From Yoonia tamlensis (GTDB lineage: Bacteria > Pseudomonadota > Alphaproteobacteria > Rhodobacterales > Rhodobacteraceae), in contig NZ_FOYP01000001.1 of NCBI RefSeq assembly GCF_900115105.1, positions 257,472 to 321,471 of the forward strand: a DNA stretch of 64,000 bases. The letters run 5' to 3'. Numbering within the stretch: position 1 is the stretch's first letter; each line of letters opens with the position of its first letter. The notes below the pieces were generated by a model, which saw only the letters and a program-made list of their open reading frames with translations, had not been told where the DNA came from and did not search any database. Below are positions 57,539 to 64,000 of the stretch, piece by piece. The translations under genes and the position numbers were made by a program.

Positions 57539-59455
57539 TTGGGCAACGCGCGAAATATGGTCTTTTGGATCGTCTTGTTTTTGATGGTTCTCGGACTTTT
57601 CCAGATCTTTAGCGGCTCACCGCCGACTGCCCGTGGAAACGGCCAAACATACACAGATTTTGTGACAGCGGTCGAGGCCGGACAAGTCACCGAGGCAACG
57701 ATTGACGGCGAAAATGTCCGCTATAAAATCGGCACAACAACCTATGCCACGATCAAGCCAGAAGACGCTGAAATCACACAGCTTTTGATCGCGGCCGATG
57801 TGCCTGTCACCGCGATTGGTCAGGAAACATCCCTGCTGCAATCCTTCTTGCTAAGCCTGCTGCCGTTTGCGCTGTTGATTGGTGTCTGGATCTATTTCAT
57901 GAACCGGATGCAAGGCGGCGGCAAAGGCGGGGCGATGGGCTTTGGCAAATCCAAAGCCAAGCTTTTGACCGAAAAAAACGGCCGCGTCACATTTGATGAC
58001 GTGGCTGGCATTGACGAGGCCAAAGAAGAACTGGAAGAAATCGTCGAATTCCTGCGCAACCCGCAAAAATTCAGCCGCCTTGGCGGGAAAATCCCCAAAG
58101 GTGCGCTGCTTGTCGGCCCTCCGGGGACGGGTAAAACGCTGCTTGCGCGCGCAATCGCAGGCGAGGCGGGCGTGCCGTTCTTTACAATTTCAGGCTCCGA
58201 CTTTGTTGAAATGTTTGTCGGTGTCGGCGCGTCACGCGTGCGCGACATGTTCGAACAGGCAAAAAAGAACGCGCCTTGTATTGTGTTTATTGACGAAATC
58301 GACGCCGTCGGTCGCGCCCGTGGTGCAGGCCATGGCGGCGGCAACGACGAACGCGAACAGACGTTGAACCAGTTGCTGGTTGAAATGGACGGGTTTGAAG
58401 CAAACGAAGGCGTGATCATCGTCGCCGCGACCAACCGTCGTGACGTGCTTGACCCTGCGCTGCTACGTCCAGGCCGTTTTGACCGTCAGGTCACCGTGCC
58501 GAACCCCGATATCAAAGGCCGCGAGAAGATTCTGGGCGTGCATGCGCGCAAAATTCCGCTGGGTCCCGATGTTGATCTGCGGATTATCGCGCGCGGCTCG
58601 CCCGGATTTTCCGGTGCCGATCTCGCGAACCTCGTGAACGAGGCCGCGTTGATGGCGGCACGCGTTGGCCGCCGCTTTGTCACGATGATCGATTTTGAAA
58701 GTGCCAAGGATAAGGTCATGATGGGCGCAGAGCGCCGGTCAATGGTGATGACCGCGGAGCAAAAGGAAATGACCGCCTATCACGAAGCGGGCCACGCGAT
58801 TGTGGGCATCAGCCTGCCGAAATGTGATCCGGTTTATAAGGCCACGATCATTCCGCGCGGCAGCGCATTGGGCATGGTCATGAGCCTGCCTGAAATGGAC
58901 CGCCTGAACATGTTCAAGGATGAATGCCACCAGCGGCTCGCCATGACGATGGCAGGCAAGGCGGCCGAGATCATCAAATACGGTGAAGATCAGGTGTCGA
59001 ATGGCCCCGCAGGCGATATCCAGCAGGCCAGCCAATTGGCCCGCGCGATGATCCTGCGCTGGGGCATGTCCGATAAGGTCGGCAATATCGACTATTCCGA
59101 AGCTCACGAAGGTTATCAGGGTAACACCGCAGGTCTGTCGGTTTCTGCCAACACCAAAGAACTGATCGAAAGCGAAGTGCGTGACTTTATCCAAGCCGGA
59201 TACGAGCGGGCGCGCGAAATCCTGATCGAAAAGAACGACGAGTTTGAACGGCTGGCCCAAGGGTTGCTGGAATATGAAACCCTGACCGGCGCCGAAATCA
59301 AACGCGTCATGGCAGGAGATCCACCGCAAGCGGGCGAGGATGACGACGGCGATGCACCGGAAACCGCGACAACTTCGGTCACGGCGATCCCCAAGACCAA
59401 GCCGAAAAAACCGAAAACCCCTGATGCCGGACTAGAGCCCGAGCCGTCAGCGTAG
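57539..59455 (+). CDS. ftsH: ATP-dependent zinc metalloprotease FtsH
   Basis: Membrane AAA+ protease for quality control. I choose TTG 57539 with AAAGGAG 6 bases upstream, giving 638 residues, the normal length; a start at 57491 adds 16 unmatched residues. Membrane segments at about 7-25 and 103-121 flank a periplasmic domain. Walker A GPPGTGKT at 193-200, Walker B Asp-Glu at 252-253, and the zinc site HEAGH at 415-419. A terminator follows at once. Confidence 0.97.
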   Translation: MGNARNMVFWIVLFLMVLGLFQIFSGSPPTARGNGQTYTDFVTAVEAGQVTEATIDGENVRYKIGTTTYATIKPEDAEITQLLIAADVPVTAIGQETSLLQSFLLSLLPFALLIGVWIYFMNRMQGGGKGGAMGFGKSKAKLLTEKNGRVTFDDVAGIDEAKEELEEIVEFLRNPQKFSRLGGKIPKGALLVGPPGTGKTLLARAIAGEAGVPFFTISGSDFVEMFVGVGASRVRDMFEQAKKNAPCIVFIDEIDAVGRARGAGHGGGNDEREQTLNQLLVEMDGFEANEGVIIVAATNRRDVLDPALLRPGRFDRQVTVPNPDIKGREKILGVHARKIPLGPDVDLRIIARGSPGFSGADLANLVNEAALMAARVGRRFVTMIDFESAKDKVMMGAERRSMVMTAEQKEMTAYHEAGHAIVGISLPKCDPVYKATIIPRGSALGMVMSLPEMDRLNMFKDECHQRLAMTMAGKAAEIIKYGEDQVSNGPAGDIQQASQLARAMILRWGMSDKVGNIDYSEAHEGYQGNTAGLSVSANTKELIESEVRDFIQAGYERAREILIEKNDEFERLAQGLLEYETLTGAEIKRVMAGDPPQAGEDDDGDAPETATTSVTAIPKTKPKKPKTPDAGLEPEPSA

Positions 59456-59461
59456 ATCAAG

Positions 59462-59490
59462 AAACGCCGCTCCCTTGGTGGCGGCGTTTT
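59462..59490 (+). terminator. Intrinsic terminator of ftsH
   Basis: AAACGCCGC / GCGGCGTTT with a 10-base loop followed by further T residues, 6 bases after the ftsH stop; outer GATCAAG/CTTGATC lengthens the stem. Confidence 0.9.
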
Positions 59491-59554
59491 TGCTTGATCA
59501 CACATGTCATAAATGCTGCATTCGGCGCAGTTGCATTGACCAAAGGAAATCCTG

Positions 59555-60133
59555 ATGCCTGCTCTCAAACCGACCGAAATCACGGGTGAAGTTGTCTGGA
59601 TCGGCCATGTTACTGACCGTGACGTGTCGCTTGCCGCGACCAGCCAGAACGAGGCCGAATTGACATTCGCAGGCATCCCCGGTGAAGCCCACGGTGGCGC
59701 ATTGCGCCCGTCGTGTTCGCGGGTGGTTAGCCAGTACCCGCGCGGCACTGAAATCCGCAACGTGCGGCAATTGACTGTCCTTTCGGCCGAAGAGCTTGCG
59801 CAGATTGCGGCAGATTGCGGCGTGGACCAGTTTGATCCGGCGCTGGTCGGTGCCTCGATGGTGGTCAAGGGGATCCCCGATTTCACCCATCTCCCGCCGT
59901 CGTCGCGGCTGCAATTTGCCGATGGCTCCGCGATTGTGGTGGATATGGAAAACCGCCCCTGCAATTTGCCTGCCAAGGTCATCGCGCAAGAAAATCCCGA
60001 GGCCGGTCGCAAATTCAAGGCTGCGGCCGAAAACAAGCGCGGCGTGACAGCATGGGTCGAGCGCGAGGGCCGCGTGCAGGTCGGCGACAGCGTGCGTTTA
60101 CATGTGCCTGACCAGCGCGCATGGCAGCCATAG
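59555..60133 (+). CDS. MOSC-domain protein
   Basis: 192 residues with a single MOSC domain (about 25-185), a beta-rich fold related to the C-terminus of molybdenum cofactor sulfurase. The conserved Cys in GALRPSCSRVVSQY could carry sulfur. No N-terminal aminotransferase or Fe-S part. Members bind molybdopterin or carry sulfur; the substrate here is unknown. Stands alone after the ftsH terminator. Confidence 0.86.
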   Translation: MPALKPTEITGEVVWIGHVTDRDVSLAATSQNEAELTFAGIPGEAHGGALRPSCSRVVSQYPRGTEIRNVRQLTVLSAEELAQIAADCGVDQFDPALVGASMVVKGIPDFTHLPPSSRLQFADGSAIVVDMENRPCNLPAKVIAQENPEAGRKFKAAAENKRGVTAWVEREGRVQVGDSVRLHVPDQRAWQP

Positions 60134-60151
60134 GTTTCTGATCCGAAACCT
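60132..60151. repeat. Hairpin at the end of the MOSC gene
   Basis: AGGTTTC and GAAACCT with a 6-base loop, starting inside the stop codon. No T run. The rest of the 177-base gap before folD shows no gene. Confidence 0.55.
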
Positions 60152-60310
60152 GTTGCAGGTGAATGGGCCAAAAATGCAGATAATTTTCGGATTATTTGCA
60201 CGCTGCTGCGGCTAAGTTGCTCAGATAGACGCAAGCCATTTGCGCCGCGCCGCATTTGCGGGTAGGGCAGCGCTGCCTTTAATTGCAATTTAGTTCCGGG
60301 ATGACAAAAC

Positions 60311-61204
60311 ATGACTGCAACCGTGATTGATGGAAAAGCCTTTGCGGCGGATGTGCGCGCCAAGGTCGCCGAACATGTCACCCGCCTGAAAGAAGTGCAC
60401 GGGATCACGCCGGGGCTGGCGGTGGTCTTGGTCGGTGAAGATCCGGCAAGTCAGGTCTATGTCCGCTCAAAGGGGAAGATGACCGTCGAGGTCGGCATGA
60501 ACAGTTATGAACATAAACTGGATGCCGATACGTCCGAAGAGGTGCTGCTTGCGCTGATCGCGCAATTGAATGCCGATCCTGCTGTGCATGGTATTCTGGT
60601 GCAACTGCCGCTGCCTGCGCATCTGGACAGTGATCTGGTGATCAACAGCATTGATCCGGCCAAAGATGTGGACGGTTTCCATATTTCTAACGTGGGGCTT
60701 TTGGGCACAGGGCAGAAAAGCATGGTGCCTTGCACGCCGCTTGGCTGTCTGATGATGCTGCGCGCGCACCACGGGTCGCTGTCGGGACTGAATGCGGTTG
60801 TTGTGGGGCGCTCGAACATTGTTGGAAAACCGATGGCGCAGCTGCTGCTTGGTGATAGCTGCACCGTGACAATCGCGCATAGCCGGACCAAAGACCTGCC
60901 CGCCGTTGTGCAACAGGCGGATATCGTGGTGGCCGCCGTAGGCCGCGCACAAATGATCCCCGGTGAATGGATCAAACCAGGGGCCACGGTGATTGATGTG
61001 GGAATCAACCGGATCGACAAGCCTGAGGGCGGCACGCGGCTTGTTGGGGATGCGGATTACGATAGCTGCGCTGCAGTCGCAGGCGCGATTACCCCGGTGC
61101 CGGGCGGGGTCGGGCCGATGACGATCGCCTGTTTGCTTGCCAATACCGTGACGGCCTGTAGCCGCGCCAACGGCCTGAAAGAACCCGAAGGGCTGACCGC
61201 CTGA
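60311..61204 (+). CDS. folD: Bifunctional methylene-THF dehydrogenase / methenyl-THF cyclohydrolase
   Basis: Interconverts 5,10-methylene- and 10-formyl-tetrahydrofolate with NADP+. 297 residues: Y50 and K54 of the YVRSKGK catalytic motif, PCTPLGCL, then the NADP-site [18 protein letters not shown]. The C-terminal [16 protein letters not shown] is conserved. PurU at 3720 uses its product. Confidence 0.97.
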   Translation: MTATVIDGKAFAADVRAKVAEHVTRLKEVHGITPGLAVVLVGEDPASQVYVRSKGKMTVEVGMNSYEHKLDADTSEEVLLALIAQLNADPAVHGILVQLPLPAHLDSDLVINSIDPAKDVDGFHISNVGLLGTGQKSMVPCTPLGCLMMLRAHHGSLSGLNAVVVGRSNIVGKPMAQLLLGDSCTVTIAHSRTKDLPAVVQQADIVVAAVGRAQMIPGEWIKPGATVIDVGINRIDKPEGGTRLVGDADYDSCAAVAGAITPVPGGVGPMTIACLLANTVTACSRANGLKEPEGLTA

Positions 61205-61212
61205 GGCACCTT

Positions 61213-61238
61213 GTAGGGTGGATCCGGATCCACCCTAC
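61213..61238. repeat. 26-bp perfect palindrome between convergent genes
   Basis: Arms GTAGGGTGGATCC/GGATCCACCCTAC with no spacer, followed by GTTTT. It lies 8 bases after the folD stop and contains the stop codon of the convergent gene. It resembles the palindrome at 38935. It could end both transcripts. Confidence 0.85.
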
Positions 61239-62020
61239 GTTTTGCGGCGCGGTTGCAACTGCCTGATCGCGTTTTGCACAGCTTCGGGCAGGGCCGTTTG
61301 ACCGTCCGGCGCAATATCAAGCGCCGCGCCGACATCTTTGGCCAGAATACCGATGCTATTGTCATTGCTGAAACCGTCGCGCGCAAATTCGATCTCGTCA
61401 AAGCCGGAGGCAAGCCAGTTTTGCCCCGATGCGGTGCCGATCAGTGCGAGCAATGTCGTCTCATCCATGCCTTGGGCATCGCCCCAGTCCAGCACCAGCC
61501 GCGTCATCGCTGTATGCGAGGCCGCAAGCAGGTTGTTCAGCACCTTCCCCGTCATGCCCGCGCCATAGGCACCCATCGGGTGGATTGCATCACCCATTGC
61601 CTGCAACAGGGGCAGGATGGGGGCGGGATCGCCGCCCACCATGAATGTTAGGGTGCCTGCGCGGGCGCGGACCTGTGCGCCGGACATGGGCGCGTCGATC
61701 AGGGTGATATGGTCGGGGACACGCGCCCGAAGCGATTTCACGTAATTGGGCGAAAGGGTCGAACAGATCACGATCCGGTGCAAATCCTTTGCGCGGCTGA
61801 CCACCGCCTGATCATCAAACAGCAGCGCGTCGGTTTCGGCGGCATCGCGCACCACGGTAATAAGTGTGTTCAGCCCCGCGCAAAATGCATCAATATCGGT
61901 GCCAACGCCGGCTGCGGGGTTCGGATCATAGCCGAATGCGGCAAACCCTGCCTTTTGTAGATTGGCCAGCATCGGCCCGCCCATACGGCCACAGCCTGCG
62001 ACCCCGACTTTATCTGACAT
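61235..62020 (-). CDS. Beta-hydroxyacid dehydrogenase family protein
   Basis: 261 residues in the 3-hydroxyisobutyrate / tartronate semialdehyde reductase family. N-terminal GVAGCGRMGGP (6-16) binds NAD(P), SGAQVRARAGTLTFMVGG follows, and catalytic K159 lies in GAGMTGKVLNN. Start ATG 62020 rather than the GTG two codons upstream. Slightly short of the usual 290 residues. Substrate unknown. Confidence 0.87.
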   Translation of the reverse strand: MSDKVGVAGCGRMGGPMLANLQKAGFAAFGYDPNPAAGVGTDIDAFCAGLNTLITVVRDAAETDALLFDDQAVVSRAKDLHRIVICSTLSPNYVKSLRARVPDHITLIDAPMSGAQVRARAGTLTFMVGGDPAPILPLLQAMGDAIHPMGAYGAGMTGKVLNNLLAASHTAMTRLVLDWGDAQGMDETTLLALIGTASGQNWLASGFDEIEFARDGFSNDNSIGILAKDVGAALDIAPDGQTALPEAVQNAIRQLQPRRKT

Positions 62021-62034
62021 ATGCACACCACCAA

Positions 62035-62067
62035 AAAGAAAAAGACTTCCCTTTGGTTAAAGGGAAG
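62035..62067 (-). terminator. Intrinsic terminator of the AAA ATPase gene
   Basis: Minus strand CTTCCCTTT-AACC-AAAGGGAAG then TCTTTTTCTTTTT. Lies 28 bases after the stop of the ATPase gene. Confidence 0.88.
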
Positions 62068-62094
62068 CCAGTTGCATGGGAAATCAAAACGTCA

Positions 62095-63405
62095 CTAGTG
62101 AATGATTTCTTCTTCTCTTACGAACATATTGGCCCAAGCCCGATCAATCAGCTCGGGGGTCATTTGATAGGGAATGCCTTCGAATTCGCAGATTGAGATC
62201 ATCTGGTCAATCAGGAAAATCGGCTGGTAGTTGGCATAGACGTTGTCAATCTCGGGGTAGCGCGTGTTCAGCAGGTGCACCAGCGTTTCCTCGTCCAGCG
62301 GCATCTTGCGCTTGCGCGCAACCATCGCGAAAATCTTGAGAAAGTCTTCTTGGTGCGGGCCGTCGATTTTGATCTTATAGAAAATCCGGCGCAAAGCCGC
62401 CTTATCGAAGATCGCGTTCGGGTGGAAGTTGGTCGAGAAAATGACCAGCGTGTCAAACGGCACTTCGAACTTTTCACCCGATTGCAGGGCAAGAATATCC
62501 TTGTTTTCTTCAAGCGGAACAATCCAGCGGTTCACAAGCGTCTGCGGCGGTTCAGCCTGACGGCCAAGGTCGTCCACGATGAAGATGCCGCCAGTTGATT
62601 TCAACTGCAAAGGCGCCTGATAGGTCCGCGCGGTGGGGTTATAGACAAGATCAAGCATCGACAGTGACAATTCACCACCCGTGATCACGGTTGGCCGTTC
62701 ACAGCGCACATAGCGCGTATCAAAGCGGCCAGAGGTCCGGCGCAGGCTGTTGGGGTCGTCCACATCATCTTCGGCAGCGGAATGCACAATCGGGTCATAG
62801 ACGGTGATCACCTGACCGGAATATTCAATCGCGCGTGGCACGTAAATCTTGTCACCCAGCGCGTCGCGGATCCCGTTCGAGATTGATGATTTCCCATTAC
62901 CTGGTGGGCCGTACATCAGGATCGACCGGCCGGCGCTAACCGCAGGGCCGAGGTTTGACAATAGCTCTGGCGGCAACACAAGATGCCCCATCGCAGTTGA
63001 TAGCTGTTCGCGTGTGATCTGGATGTTGCGGATCGACTGGCGCTGAATCTGTTCGCGGTAAATATCCAAAGGCACAGGCATCGCGCCGTAATATTCCGAC
63101 TGGCTCAGTGCATCTAGCGACCGCGCGCGGCCTGAATCGGTCAGCTGATAGCCCATTTCGTTGCCGCTATTGGCGTTCAACGTGCCGCGCGCCTCGAGCA
63201 GGAGCTGCCCGCGCGCCATATCAACCAATTCTTGCGTGACAGGCACCGGCAGGCAAATCGCACGGCTGATTGTTGAAACCTGATCAAGGTTCATACGGAA
63301 CATTGTCTTGATCAAAATATCTCGCATCATCGCCATTGGCAGCAACATGCCATCAAGACTACGCGGCGCCGGAGGGGCCATTACACCAGAAGATTGCACG
63401 TTCAT
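62095..63405 (-). CDS. AAA-type ATPase beside prepilin peptidase
   Basis: 436 residues. Walker A GPPGNGKS at 166-173 and a Walker B-like GGIFIVDDLGRQ near 270. The first 160 residues contain a MGYQLTDSGRARSLDAL winged-helix-like part and no motif I can name. FSTNFHPNAIFDKAALRRIFYKI follows, with a putative arginine finger. I recognise the type as a conserved Rhodobacterales protein next to the Tad pilus prepilin peptidase. Its function is not established; a role in pilus regulation or assembly is inferred from position. It has its own terminator. Confidence 0.78.
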   Translation of the reverse strand: MNVQSSGVMAPPAPRSLDGMLLPMAMMRDILIKTMFRMNLDQVSTISRAICLPVPVTQELVDMARGQLLLEARGTLNANSGNEMGYQLTDSGRARSLDALSQSEYYGAMPVPLDIYREQIQRQSIRNIQITREQLSTAMGHLVLPPELLSNLGPAVSAGRSILMYGPPGNGKSSISNGIRDALGDKIYVPRAIEYSGQVITVYDPIVHSAAEDDVDDPNSLRRTSGRFDTRYVRCERPTVITGGELSLSMLDLVYNPTARTYQAPLQLKSTGGIFIVDDLGRQAEPPQTLVNRWIVPLEENKDILALQSGEKFEVPFDTLVIFSTNFHPNAIFDKAALRRIFYKIKIDGPHQEDFLKIFAMVARKRKMPLDEETLVHLLNTRYPEIDNVYANYQPIFLIDQMISICEFEGIPYQMTPELIDRAWANMFVREEEIIH

Positions 63406-63538
63406 GACATTCTTGCCTATCGATAAGGATTCGAAATCCGCAGAATCTGCGGCGGTTTTAACTAAGATTGCAGCCTATTGTGGCGAAATCGTGAACAAAC
63501 ATGTGCCAGTTGGCGGCGAAGTGCAGCGTTAACGTTGT

Positions 63539-64000
63539 TTAGCGTGTTATTGCAACACCGAACAAGTAAAACAAAAGCGTCCCGCTTAGCGCGAGCCCCT
63601 TTGGAAAGCGGGCATTGTCCCAGCTTGCCCAATCAGGGGCTATCTTGCGCAACGGGCTGTGTTTTGCCAAACGGTGCGTGACAAGCGCGCCCAAAAGGCA
63701 CGACGCATAGATCAACAAAAAGACCCGCAAATCTGCAAGCGCAACCATCGGGGCCGCTGCGGCCATAAATTTGACATCGCCGCCGCCGATCACGCCGGAC
63801 ATCCAGAACAGGATACCCACGGCCAGCACCACAAAGAAATGGGTCCAGTGCCACAGGTACAGCTCGAATGATCCCAGCGCAAAATAGCCAAGCACTGCAT
63901 AGCTGGCCAACAAAAGATAGTTGGCCGCATTCGGGATTTTCATGACCCGCATATCGTTCCACGCCACATAGATAGCGATCGGGATCACGGCGGGTAGGAA
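63539..64000 (-). CDS. TadV/CpaA-type prepilin peptidase (N-terminus outside window)
   Basis: Type IV leader peptidase that processes Flp-type pilins. The visible 153 or so residues contain both aspartates of the family: D in AWNDMRVMKIPN and D in GGGDVKFMAAA, with four or more membrane segments. The frame is open to the window edge (the last codons read FLPAVIPIAIYVAW), so I treat it as partial although a GTG occurs at 63988. Part of a Tad/Flp pilus system outside the window. Confidence 0.88.
   Translation of the reverse strand, partial: FLPAVIPIAIYVAWNDMRVMKIPNAANYLLLASYAVLGYFALGSFELYLWHWTHFFVVLAVGILFWMSGVIGGGDVKFMAAAAPMVALADLRVFLLIYASCLLGALVTHRLAKHSPLRKIAPDWASWDNARFPKGLALSGTLLFYLFGVAITR

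Noticed and set aside
59802..59820. Tandem repeat of GCAGATTGCG
   Set aside because: It is inside the MOSC coding region, encodes part of a normal helix and consists of only two copies.
59116..60408. Open frame of 430 codons on the minus strand
   Set aside because: Crosses the ftsH terminator and lies opposite ftsH and the MOSC gene; no family features.

Overview
The window reads as chromosomal DNA of a marine alphaproteobacterium of the order Rhodobacterales (Roseobacter group). Supporting this are an FnrL-type regulator beside ccoNOQP, the DUF1150, DUF465 and DUF1127 small proteins, a CIRCE-controlled groESL, the ruvCAB - ybgC - tolQRAB - pal - cpoB - tilS - ftsH array, a Tad-type prepilin peptidase, and a recurrent GCCTCCGGCGGGAGTATTT motif. 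The genus cannot be fixed from sequence alone. Coding density is high; I see no rRNA, tRNA, CRISPR array, prophage or insertion sequence.

Layout. 1-3.7 kb: glycerol-3-phosphate catabolism (glpK cut by the left edge, glpD) with a divergent DeoR-type regulator. 3.7-4.6 kb: purU. 4.7-9.4 kb: an SbcCD/Rad50-Mre11-like pair (YhaN/YhaO type). 9.4-19.3 kb: a complete oxidative, non-phosphorylating deoxysugar pathway, most likely for L-fucose. Mutarotase, dehydrogenase and lactonase lie on the minus strand with a GntR regulator. A UxaA-type dehydratase, SDR dehydrogenase, ribose-type ABC importer and FAH-family hydrolase lie on the plus strand. A 20-bp palindrome between the two arms is a good operator candidate. 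19.4-25.6 kb: fnrL, an unknown protein, a universal stress protein, and ccoNOQP behind an FNR box. 25.6-37 kb: mixed housekeeping and accessory genes (Hint-domain protein, Lrp-type regulator, trxB, sat/apsK, two tandem glycosyltransferase-like paralogues, hsp20, purEK, lipase-like protein, EamA transporter, GNAT). 37-43.7 kb: groESL, then ccoGHIS behind a second, perfect FNR box; this block is detached from and opposite to ccoNOQP. 43.8-47.4 kb: MFS transporter, msrA, prmA and two small proteins. 47.7-59.5 kb: the ruv/tol/tilS/ftsH array. 59.5-64 kb: MOSC protein, folD, a beta-hydroxyacid dehydrogenase, an AAA ATPase and a TadV/CpaA-type prepilin peptidase cut by the right edge.

How it works together. 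FnrL should switch on the high-affinity cbb3 oxidase and its copper/assembly machinery at low oxygen from two separate FNR boxes. HrcA/CIRCE and a heat-shock-type promoter should control groESL and hsp20. The fucose arms are predicted to convert imported L-fucose to pyruvate plus lactate.

The least explained elements are short perfect hairpins in gene gaps. Three stand in tandem at 19303-19377, several surround the groEL terminator at 37052-37242, and one precedes the GCCTCCGGCGG motif at 49874-49915. Two related GGTGGATC palindromes lie at 38935 and 61213.
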